DNA of 6,168 bases. It comes from Clostridia bacterium (lineage in GTDB: Bacteria > Bacillota_A > Clostridia > Oscillospirales > Acutalibacteraceae). The position numbers and the translations under genes are program-made. Where the stretch lies: the NCBI GenBank assembly GCA_017503305.1, contig JAFVTJ010000145.1:1-6168 (forward strand). The letters run 5' to 3'. Shown here piece after piece: positions 1-5,895 of the stretch. Every line of letters starts with the position of its first letter. The first letter of the stretch is position 1. Below the pieces are notes generated by a model, which saw only the letters and a list, made by a program, of their open reading frames with translations, ran no database searches and had not been told where the DNA came from.

Positions 1-736
1 ATATAATGAATGCTAAAAGTGAAACGTAAAGGCGGGGATTTTGGGCAATGGTTTTAGGTCTAAAGCCGTAGATTATACCGCCTAAATAGGATTCCTTAAC
101 GGGCTTAACCTTGGGTTCTTTAATAATAAAGAAGCCGAGAACACCGATTACGGTGGTTAAAACACCGATTATAATAAAGATAAGTGTCCAGCTTTGTGAT
201 TTTTCCAAATCGAAGAACATAAATCCGCCAAACACCACTAGAATACTTACAAGCGGCATCATAGCGTTTATACCCTCGGCGGCACCGCGGTTTGAAGCAT
301 CGGTAGAATCGGTAAGCCAGGCGTTAAAGGCGGCATCGTTTGCGGTAGAGCCAAAGAAGGTCATAACGCAGTCGAGTATAATAGTAAGGCTTACACCAAC
401 ACTTGCGGCGTTTACGGTCATACCAAAAGTTTTGCTTATAAGGTCTTCTTTTAGGAATATAAAGGAGAAAATTGAAATACCCCAAAGTATGTAACCTGAG
501 CACATAAATAGCTTGCGTTTACCTACTTTGTCGGAAAGCGCACCCATAAACACGGTAGTAAGGGTTGCGGTTATTGCCGATGCGGCAACCATATTTGAAA
601 TATCGGCAGCGGTGGCTGCAAACATTTTGTAAATAAACACGTTGAAATACATATTTTCAACCACCCAGGCAACCTGACCCATGAGGCTAAAAATTGTAAG
701 GGATAACCAAAATTTTGAACCAAGCTTAGTTTTCAT
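1..736 (-). CDS. MFS transporter, N-terminal half (cut by window edge)
   Basis: I translated this frame by hand: it is open from the ATG at 736-734 to the window edge, giving 245 residues and no stop. It is an integral membrane protein with about six hydrophobic segments (near residues 9-30, 46-66, 76-95, 104-128, 155-175 and 182-205). A charged loop follows (about 206-235, KEPKVKPVKES), and then the start of a seventh segment where the window ends, which is the usual 6+6 MFS layout. The loop between segments 2 and 3 carries the MFS signature GALSDKVGKRK (residues 65-75). The start is supported by AGAGGTG a few bases upstream and by a promoter at 756-784. Substrate cannot be read from the sequence; sugars, drugs or other small solutes are all possible. 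It lies downstream of the nuclease gene on the same strand, but a terminator and its own promoter separate the two, so it is probably an independent unit. The family call is firm and the function is open. Confidence 0.88.
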   Translation of the reverse strand, partial: MKTKLGSKFWLSLTIFSLMGQVAWVVENMYFNVFIYKMFAATAADISNMVAASAITATLTTVFMGALSDKVGKRKLFMCSGYILWGISIFSFIFLKEDLISKTFGMTVNAASVGVSLTIILDCVMTFFGSTANDAAFNAWLTDSTDASNRGAAEGINAMMPLVSILVVFGGFMFFDLEKSQSWTLIFIIIGVLTTVIGVLGFFIIKEPKVKPVKESYLGGIIYGFRPKTIAQNPRLYVSLLAFII

Positions 737-755
737 AAAAACACCTCTTTATTCA

Positions 756-784
756 AGTATAGCACAATTATAAGAATAGTTAAA
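756..784 (-). promoter_or_regulatory. Promoter of the MFS transporter gene
   Basis: On the minus strand, TTTAAC (779-784) and TATACT (756-761) are separated by 17 bases, and a TG one base upstream of the -10 makes it an extended -10 (TGCTATACT). It sits about 20 bases upstream of the start codon and directly after the U-tract of the nuclease terminator. The -35 box is weak, so the extended -10 probably carries most of the activity. Predicted from sequence only. Confidence 0.6.
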
Positions 785-785
785 G

Positions 786-818
786 CAAAAAATTAAAACC
801 GCTCGGTTAACCGAGCGG
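786..818 (-). terminator. Intrinsic terminator of the secreted nuclease gene
   Basis: Positions 799-818 form a perfect 20-base palindrome, CCGCTCGG-TTAA-CCGAGCGG, giving an 8-bp GC-rich stem with a TTAA loop. On the minus strand it is followed by TTTTAATTTTTT, a good U-tract, and it lies 15 bases past the TAG stop of the nuclease gene. In the plus direction the following run (CTTTATT) is weaker, so its main job is to end the nuclease transcript before the MFS promoter. Confidence 0.88.
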
Positions 819-833
819 CTTTATTGTTAAAAT

Positions 834-3800
834 CTATTTAATGATACCCTTCTTAACGGTGTACTTCTTGCCGCTAATAGTAACCTTGCCGGAGAAGCTG
901 GTTTGAGCATAACCCTTATTTACATAGTACTTCTTACCGTTGTACTTAATAATTGTCTTGCTCTTAGTCCACTTACCGCTCTTAATAGCGTAGTACTTGC
1001 CGTCCTTCTTGAAGAGGGTGTTGGTAGTGGATTTCCACTTACCGCCTGAAATGTAGAAGTCTTTATCCTTGTAGTTAAAGATACATTTAGCACCGGAATC
1101 CCACTTACCCTTGTTAATGTAGAACCAGCTGCCGTTCTTCTTGAAGAGGGTCTTAGAGGATGAATTCCACTTACCGCTCTTAATGTAGAACCACTTGCCT
1201 TCGTACTTTACAAGGTCTTCAGTAGAAGAATCCCACTTACCGTTCTTAATATAGAACCATTTGCCACTATACTTAACAAGTGTAGTTGTTTCAGAGTTCC
1301 AAGCGCCTTCTTCTATGTAAAACCACTTGCCGTTATATTTAACAAGCGTGGTTTCGTTGGTGTAAACACCGTTGTTGTAGTAGTACCATACGCCGTCTTC
1401 CTTAAGTAAGGTGGGTTCGGTAATTTTATACTTGCCACATTCATTACAGAAAAGGTCTTGGTCGTCGGAGTAAATGTGAAGTCCGTTTTCACAGTCGGGT
1501 TCTTGTGGATTTTCGGGGTCTTCAGGATTTTCGGGGTCTTCAGGGTCTTCGGGTTCAACTGGAGGAACCACAGGTGTGTCGGGATCTTCGGGCTTTTCAG
1601 GTTCTTCGGGAGTAGTGCCGCTTTCATTGCTTGTATAAACAGCAATAGAGTTTGCGCGAGCCTGGTTATCTGTAAATTGAATCTTGAAAGAATCAACAGC
1701 GCTGGCAAATGTGATAGTTACAATGTTACCGTTGAGCGTTGCGGTAGCGTTAGCATCGCTACAAGAGTTAACCCAAGCATTTTTGTTCTTTGCTTCAATA
1801 TTAGTGCAGTCAATTTCAATCTTGGTCATACCGGGATATGCGATGGTTACATTAGAATTTTTGTAGAAACGAACAGGGTTGTAATACTGGGGATTAACGT
1901 CAGAAGTGGAGCTACCCTTATCGTTAGTAACAGTAATACCGTTCTGAGCCCATACTTGTTGATTTGTATTAGCTGAAACACGGTTAGCTAAATCAGCAAA
2001 AGAAATTGTTGCAGCAGCGTCGGTGTTGGGTTGGTCCGGCTTAGGATCAACCGGTGTTTCGGGTGTGGTACCGGATGATTTATGTTCAACAATCCAACCA
2101 TTTTTAATTTGAGGTACGTCGTTGTATTGACCAACAATACCGTAAATTTTAACAGTATCGCCCACAACGGGTTTTGTTGTTAAAGCATCATAACGGGTAG
2201 AACCGTCTGCACTGTAGGTACCGTAGATTGTAAGGATATTGCCTTCGGCATCCTTAATCTTCATGTTGCCGTAAATTGTGTTGTAAACTTCGGTAATCTC
2301 GCCTTCAACGTAGTATTTTTCAGTAGTATATTCGTTATGAGCCTTAGAAGAACCTAGCGCAATAGCTTCCTTAATGGTTAAGGTGCTTTCGGTAGAGGGA
2401 TCTTCCGGGTCTACGGGAACATCAGGAACATCGGGTTCCACGGGGGTGTCAGGTGTTTCGGTAGCATCGTAGAACCAGCACCAAAAATTGCCTGTATAAG
2501 AAGTTTTGCTTGGGCTTATGGTATCAAAGGTGTTGTATGTACCAAGCGCATAGGGAGTGCTGTTAACGTTTGTGAGGAGCATTTTGTTTGCAGTATCTAA
2601 AGTATAAACCGATGAAGCTGTATCTTGATATACTGCGTTTACGTGTGTACCGCTTGTAACAAGATTGATATACTTTTTAGCGCCATCAATTTTAGCGGCA
2701 AGATAGTAACCGCCGGTAGCCTGTTCAAGAGTTACGTCAATAGCGGCAGTGGGATCTTCGGTAGAGCCGAAGTAGTAGGTTTTAGCCATTTCGCCATTGA
2801 TAAATATGGTCTTGCCAATATTGCCTTGTAATAAGCCGAATTTATAAGCAGTACCTACAACGGGAGTGTCAACTAATGCGGGGCCTGCAGGTTCGTCGGG
2901 TTCGTCGGGTGTATCAGGTCTGTCGGATGCATCGGGAACTAAATCAGCATTGCCTGAGGGAGTTACAAGATCATCGGGACAGTCTTCGCCGAACAATGCC
3001 CAAGCATATTCGGGATAGTCTACGAAAACGTTACGTGTGCCTGTAATGGATTGAACAGCGTCATTTCTGCCCATTTCCCAAGTGTCAACGGGGTCTTCTT
3101 CCATCCAATCAAGTAAAACGTCTAGGCTTTCGATAACGCCGTTGGTGCCGAAAATGTCGTTAGGATTATATTTTGAACCTGTGTTAACACAGCCCCAACG
3201 AGTGTATTGATAAAGAATGATACGGGAAACGTCACCGCGAAGGTCATATTTTCCGCCGGATTCTGCGTTAGGATTATAATAAGCAGAGGTTGTGCCGTAA
3301 GCCTTATTACTGCGGCCTCCGTTTTCGTCCTTTAAGGTTGGGCGAAGCATCATAATATCGTTTTCGCCGTTGCCTGCAAGGTCACCCTTGCTGTTGGGCC
3401 AAACGTGTTCACGGTTCCAGGTAGCACCGCTATCCCAAGTGCCATTGAACATATCACCCGAGTAGAAGGATGAAATTTGTGCGCTGTTATTCTTAATGCA
3501 ATCGGTATAACGGAAAAGTGAGCGGGTTGCATCATAGCTTATAACGTAGCTGTGTGCATCTGTCATAATTTTCTTGAGTTTTGTATATAATTCCGATTTA
3601 TGTGCATTGGATTTAGAGGTGCCGCCATCTAATGTGATAACTTCCTCAAAAGTGTTACCTGTTTTATAGAAATTTTGTGCATTGGTAGAAAGGAAGGTGG
3701 CGTCCTCATCGCGGTCACCCCAGTTTACTATGTATTTACCTTCAGCCTTAACGTAATTAACGTCAGAAGCGGCGGTAAAGCCCGTGGCGGCGCTTACAAA

Positions 3801-3866
3801 GAGGGTAGGGATAATGATGCAAACAACAAGAGTTAAGCATAATATCCACTTAGAAATCTTCTTCAT
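834..3866 (-). CDS. Secreted modular endonuclease I (EndA/NucM type) with C-terminal aromatic repeats
   Basis: Predicted exported DNA/RNA endonuclease of 1010 residues. A signal peptide covers residues 1-26 (MKK start, hydrophobic core, cleavage after VSA). The nuclease domain (about 40-297) holds NREHVWPNS (151-159, with E153 and H154 as probable metal ligand and general base), LRPTLKDENGGRSN (174-187, N182 as probable second metal ligand), RGDVSR (210-215), DWMEEDPVD (253-261) and TRNVFVDYPE (278-287); in this family these form a beta-beta-alpha-metal site. Three beta-rich modules follow: 332-466 (unassigned), 495-596 (OB-fold-like) and 617-745 (unassigned). They are joined by Pro/Asp/Glu linkers at 303-331, 469-494, 598-616 and 749-791. 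A Cys/His motif (C792, H797, C807, C810) precedes about nine aromatic repeats (820-1010). EndA-type enzymes are about 230-300 residues, so most of this protein is accessory. The start is fixed by AGGAGG at 3876-3881, nine bases upstream. Likely role: breaking down external nucleic acid for nutrition or biofilm turnover while held at the cell surface. The nuclease call is strong; surface anchoring is inferred. Confidence 0.93.
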   Translation of the reverse strand: MKKISKWILCLTLVVCIIIPTLFVSAATGFTAASDVNYVKAEGKYIVNWGDRDEDATFLSTNAQNFYKTGNTFEEVITLDGGTSKSNAHKSELYTKLKKIMTDAHSYVISYDATRSLFRYTDCIKNNSAQISSFYSGDMFNGTWDSGATWNREHVWPNSKGDLAGNGENDIMMLRPTLKDENGGRSNKAYGTTSAYYNPNAESGGKYDLRGDVSRIILYQYTRWGCVNTGSKYNPNDIFGTNGVIESLDVLLDWMEEDPVDTWEMGRNDAVQSITGTRNVFVDYPEYAWALFGEDCPDDLVTPSGNADLVPDASDRPDTPDEPDEPAGPALVDTPVVGTAYKFGLLQGNIGKTIFINGEMAKTYYFGSTEDPTAAIDVTLEQATGGYYLAAKIDGAKKYINLVTSGTHVNAVYQDTASSVYTLDTANKMLLTNVNSTPYALGTYNTFDTISPSKTSYTGNFWCWFYDATETPDTPVEPDVPDVPVDPEDPSTESTLTIKEAIALGSSKAHNEYTTEKYYVEGEITEVYNTIYGNMKIKDAEGNILTIYGTYSADGSTRYDALTTKPVVGDTVKIYGIVGQYNDVPQIKNGWIVEHKSSGTTPETPVDPKPDQPNTDAAATISFADLANRVSANTNQQVWAQNGITVTNDKGSSTSDVNPQYYNPVRFYKNSNVTIAYPGMTKIEIDCTNIEAKNKNAWVNSCSDANATATLNGNIVTITFASAVDSFKIQFTDNQARANSIAVYTSNESGTTPEEPEKPEDPDTPVVPPVEPEDPEDPENPEDPENPQEPDCENGLHIYSDDQDLFCNECGKYKITEPTLLKEDGVWYYYNNGVYTNETTLVKYNGKWFYIEEGAWNSETTTLVKYSGKWFYIKNGKWDSSTEDLVKYEGKWFYIKSGKWNSSSKTLFKKNGSWFYINKGKWDSGAKCIFNYKDKDFYISGGKWKSTTNTLFKKDGKYYAIKSGKWTKSKTIIKYNGKKYYVNKGYAQTSFSGKVTISGKKYTVKKGIIK
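837..1409 (-). repeat. Tandem 66-bp / 22-residue aromatic repeats at the nuclease C-terminus
   Basis: About nine tandem units span residues 820-1010, starting near residues 820, 841, 863, 885, 907, 929, 951, 972 and 994. The core pattern is LVKYxGKWFYIKxGKWxSxxxx. Units 2-5 are the most alike, while the last two are degenerate (KYYVNKGY, KYTVKKG) and lack the second Trp. The W-F-Y-I and G-K-W spacing resembles choline-binding or glucan-binding type repeats of Gram-positive surface proteins, which bind wall polymers or glycans through aromatic clusters. The units are Lys-rich and basic, unlike the acidic linker before them. Binding to teichoic acid or glycan is an inference; the repeat structure itself is seen directly. 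Confidence 0.85.
1437..1493 (-). other. C-x4-H-x9-C-x2-C motif within the nuclease (possible small metal-binding module)
   Basis: Residues 792-810 contain C792, H797, C807 and C810, ending in CNECGKY. The set sits between the acidic Pro-rich linker and the aromatic repeats. A similar H-x-Y...C-x-x-CG pattern recurs in extracellular proteins of clostridia. Four well-spaced Cys/His ligands are compatible with a small zinc site, but a structural disulfide is also possible. No function is assigned. Confidence 0.5.
1497..1613 (-). repeat. Low-complexity acidic Pro/Asp/Glu linker in the nuclease
   Basis: Residues 752-790 are built from short PEDPEDPEN-like units, encoded by near-repeats of TTCGGGGTCTTCAGG on the plus strand. 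It is the longest of four such linkers in the protein and separates the beta-rich modules from the wall-binding-like end, probably as an extended spacer. Repeats of this kind are prone to length change by slippage, so strain-to-strain length variation is expected. Confidence 0.8.
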
Positions 3867-3894
3867 AATAATTCTCCTCCTAATATTTTATTAT

Positions 3895-3922
3895 ATTATA
3901 ACATAGAATGTAGAAAAAGCAA
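3895..3922 (-). promoter_or_regulatory. Promoter of the secreted nuclease gene
   Basis: On the minus strand a perfect TATAAT (3895-3900) is preceded by TGT, giving an extended -10 (TGTTATAAT). A weak -35, TTGCTT (3917-3922), lies 16 bases upstream. The predicted transcript starts near 3888, leaving a leader of about 20 bases that carries the AGGAGG ribosome site (3876-3881). No leader structure or clear operator is visible between this promoter and the divergent one. Confidence 0.68.
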
Positions 3923-3951
3923 AGAGAAAGTAGTTAATTTGTTTAAAAATG

Positions 3952-3980
3952 TTGACAGTAATGACAAAATACTATAAAAT
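3952..3980 (+). promoter_or_regulatory. Promoter of the riboswitch-kinase transcript
   Basis: A perfect TTGACA (3952-3957) is followed after 17 bases by TAAAAT (3975-3980), a near-consensus sigma-A pair. Transcription should start near 3986-3988, about 17 bases before the riboswitch P1 stem, so the whole aptamer lies in the nascent leader. The strong promoter fits a unit controlled mainly after initiation, by termination in the leader. Confidence 0.8.
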
Positions 3981-4003
3981 GATAAATAGAATATGGTTTT
4001 AGC

Positions 4004-4067
4004 AATGGTATAAACCTGCAAAATGGGCAGGTGTTTCTACAAACCTCCGATTAGGTTGACTACCGTT
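4004..4067 (+). promoter_or_regulatory. Purine riboswitch aptamer, guanine-class pocket
   Basis: The three-way junction can be drawn base by base. P1 is AATGGTA (4004-4010) with TACCGTT (4061-4067), one G-U pair. J1/2 is TAA. P2 is ACCTGC (4014-4019) with GCAGGT (4027-4032), and loop L2 is AAAATGG. J2/3 is the hallmark GTTTCTAC (4033-4040). P3 is AACCT (4042-4046) with AGGTT (4053-4057), and loop L3 is CCGATT. J3/1 ends in AC. In xpt numbering the pocket bases are U22 (4011), U47 (4034), U51 (4038) and C74 (4060). C74 reads guanine or hypoxanthine in this family, whereas U74 reads adenine. L2 'GG' can pair with L3 'CC', as in the known loop-loop contact. P2 is one pair short and L3 one base short of xpt, with the usual UAAA of L3 replaced. 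It lies 82 bases upstream of the kinase start. Ligand identity is inferred from the core bases. Confidence 0.88.
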
Positions 4068-4087
4068 TTAAGCGGTAGTATTTTTTT
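4059..4087 (+). terminator. Riboswitch expression platform: leader terminator overlapping P1
   Basis: ACTACCGTT (4059-4067) pairs with AGCGGTAGT (4071-4079) around a TTA loop, giving 9 bp with one G-U, followed by A and seven Ts (4081-4087). The 5' arm contains the entire P1 3' strand plus the pocket base C74. The aptamer and this terminator therefore cannot form together. Ligand-bound aptamer should block termination, so the predicted logic is ligand = kinase ON, as in the adenine-responsive pbuE arrangement. No separate antiterminator is needed or seen. Confidence 0.85.
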
Positions 4088-4148
4088 ATTTATACAAGTA
4101 TTTATAGTTATCTTGCCGCGTAAATTATAAGAGAAAGGAAGCGAAAAT

Positions 4149-5852
4149 ATGAAGCTTATTATTGATGGAAAAGTTTATTTAGCGAAGCCTGACCAGTCGC
4201 TATATGATATGGTAAAAGATTTGGGAATGATTACGGGAAACCTAGCAACCGACCCTATTGCCGCTAAAATTGCAGGCCGTATTTTTACTTTAAACTACGT
4301 TCCGCTACGGACTAAGGATATTACACCTGATAGAAGCTCTATGCGTACCGCTATGGCGGCTTCGGACGGTGTTGTAAATCTTATAAAATATACCGATAAC
4401 GACGGTAAGGACGTTTATACAAGAACGGCACAGTTTATTTTGTTTTTGGCAATAAGCCGCCGCTATCCAAAGGCACAAAGCAGTATGAACTGCACTATCG
4501 GCAGCGGACTTTATATTAAGGTTATTGGTGATGAAAGCTTTTCGGCAAATGAATTAAAAAGTGAAGTTGAAAACATTGTAAGTGAAGATTTTCCGCTTTT
4601 AAGAAAACGAATACCCACTACCGAGCTTATAAAATATTATGAAAGCATTGGTATGCGCGACAAGGCGCGTTTGCTAAAATACCGTAAAAAAGAATACGTT
4701 GACGTTTATGAAAATAACGGCTTTATTGATTATTTTTATGGCGAAATGGCACCCTCTACCGCGTTTTTGCGCTCGTGGGATATTATTTCTGCTCCCGAAG
4801 GATTTATTTTCATTTATCCCGATAGGGAAAATCCCAACAAGGTTGCATTTTTTAAGGAAAGCCCTGCTCTTTTTAGTGTGTCGCGTGAAAGCAAGCGTTG
4901 GGGCGAGCTTATGGGCTGCGAAACGGTGGCCGACCTTAACAAAATGGTTGAAAGCAATCGAATTAGGGAACTTGTGCGGGTTAATGAAGCCTTGCACGAA
5001 AAGAAGTTTTCACAAATTTCCGATATGATATGCGAAAGAGGTGCCAAGGCGGTTATGCTTGCAGGGCCCAGCTCCTCGGGCAAGACTACCTCTGGTAATC
5101 GACTTGCAACTCAACTTAGAGTTCACGGAAAAGCACCCGTGCTTATAAGCCTTGACGACTATTATATCGATAGGGACAAAATTGCTCCCGGCCCTGACGG
5201 TAAGCTTGACCTTGAACACATTAACACCATTGATACCAAGCTTTTTGCCGAGCATTTAAGCTTATTGCTTGCGGGCGAAACGGTTGAATTACCAAGCTTT
5301 GATTTTACTATTGCTAAACGAGTTTGGAATGGGCATAAGCTGACTCTTTCGGAAAATTCGGTAATTATTGTTGAGGGTATTCACGGCCTTAACCCAATGC
5401 TTTTACCAAAGCAGTTGGATAAGAATTTGGTCTTTAAAATGTTTGTAAGTCCGCTTTTGCCATTATCACTTGACCACCACAACCGCATACCAACAAGCTA
5501 TTTGAGATTATTGCGCCGCATTGTGCGCGACCATGCAACAAGGGGTGCCAGTGTGCAAAGGACTCTATCCATGTGGGATTCGGTACGAAGTGGGGAACGA
5601 AAATGGATTTTCCCCTTCCAAGAAAATGCCGACGTTATTTTTAACAGTTCTACCTTGTACGAGCTTGCGGTGCTTAAAAAGTATATCTATCCCTTGCTTA
5701 AGGAGATAAGCGCTTCGGACGAATATTACACCCGAGCGAGAACTATTGTTAAGTTTTTGAACTACGTAACCGAAGCCGATATTGATGACGAAATCCCCCC
5801 AACAAGCATTGTGAGAGAGTTTATTGGTGGCAACAGCTTTTATAAGAAATAA
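4149..5852 (+). CDS. Nucleoside kinase: TGS + ThrRS-like region + uridine-kinase-type P-loop domain
   Basis: Predicted cytosolic kinase of 567 residues that transfers phosphate from ATP to a nucleoside. Residues 1-60 resemble a TGS domain (MKLIIDGKVY...). Residues about 65-215 resemble the second N-terminal domain of threonyl-tRNA synthetase, but I see no HxxxH metal motif there. The C-terminal part (about 285-520) is a phosphoribulokinase/uridine-kinase-type P-loop domain: Walker A GPSSSGKTT (306-314), SLDDYY (334-339, probable catalytic acid), LDLEHINTID (353-362), VEGIHGLNP (408-416) and the lid-region RIVRDHATRGA (457-467). This fused form is common in clostridia and is usually called uridine kinase by similarity. 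The true substrate is not proven; the guanine-class riboswitch in its leader suggests a purine nucleoside. The start is supported by AAAGGAAG nine or so bases upstream and by the TGS-like N-terminus. It is monocistronic, with a terminator immediately after the stop. Confidence 0.92.
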   Translation: MKLIIDGKVYLAKPDQSLYDMVKDLGMITGNLATDPIAAKIAGRIFTLNYVPLRTKDITPDRSSMRTAMAASDGVVNLIKYTDNDGKDVYTRTAQFILFLAISRRYPKAQSSMNCTIGSGLYIKVIGDESFSANELKSEVENIVSEDFPLLRKRIPTTELIKYYESIGMRDKARLLKYRKKEYVDVYENNGFIDYFYGEMAPSTAFLRSWDIISAPEGFIFIYPDRENPNKVAFFKESPALFSVSRESKRWGELMGCETVADLNKMVESNRIRELVRVNEALHEKKFSQISDMICERGAKAVMLAGPSSSGKTTSGNRLATQLRVHGKAPVLISLDDYYIDRDKIAPGPDGKLDLEHINTIDTKLFAEHLSLLLAGETVELPSFDFTIAKRVWNGHKLTLSENSVIIVEGIHGLNPMLLPKQLDKNLVFKMFVSPLLPLSLDHHNRIPTSYLRLLRRIVRDHATRGASVQRTLSMWDSVRSGERKWIFPFQENADVIFNSSTLYELAVLKKYIYPLLKEISASDEYYTRARTIVKFLNYVTEADIDDEIPPTSIVREFIGGNSFYKK

Positions 5853-5890
5853 AGAAATCCCTTCACGCTGAGTGAAGGGATTTCTTTATT
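5848..5890. terminator. Long convergent terminator between kinase and YfcC-type gene
   Basis: AAAGAAATCCCTTCAC (5851-5866) and GTGAAGGGATTTCTTT (5872-5887) form a perfect 16-bp stem around GCTGA, extendable to about 19 bp by flanking A-T pairs. The plus-strand 3' side ends in TTTCTTTATTTT, and the minus-strand side also ends in a T-rich run (TTTCTTTATTTC). It overlaps the kinase stop codon and lies a few bases past the stop of the opposing gene, so it probably ends both transcripts. Confidence 0.88.
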
Positions 5891-5895
5891 TTGGT

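Noticed and set aside
111..494. Plus-strand open frame of 127 codons
   Set aside because: It lies antisense to the MFS gene, whose minus frame shows clear membrane segments and the GALSDKVGKRK motif; the plus frame has no ribosome site and no recognisable content.
799..818. Perfect 20-base palindrome as an operator site
   Set aside because: Its position just past a stop codon and the T-rich run following it on the minus strand fit an intrinsic terminator better; operator use cannot be excluded but has no support.
1313..1708. Minus-strand 131-codon frame
   Set aside because: It is a shifted reading of the linker and repeat region inside the nuclease gene, with no ribosome site; the main frame is unbroken through it.
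1458..1976. Plus-strand open frame of 172 codons (and a shorter one at 1684-1866)
   Set aside because: Antisense to the nuclease gene; the low-complexity FGVFRIFGVFR pattern is just the reverse reading of the PEDPEDPEN linker repeats.
3819..3866. Lipoprotein signal at the nuclease N-terminus (Cys at residues 10 and 16)
   Set aside because: The residues before the Cys (ILC, VVC) lack the small residue a lipobox needs at -1, and a standard cleavage site VSA-A follows at residue 26.
4056..4084. Promoter-like TTGACT / TATTTT pair with 17-base spacing in the leader
   Set aside because: Both boxes are fully accounted for by the riboswitch J3/1-P1 region and the terminator U-tract; the -10 match is poor, and a start here would bypass the switch.
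4674..5255. Overlapping antisense and shifted frames inside the kinase gene
   Set aside because: All overlap the continuous kinase frame, which carries conserved motifs on both sides; none has a plausible start signal.
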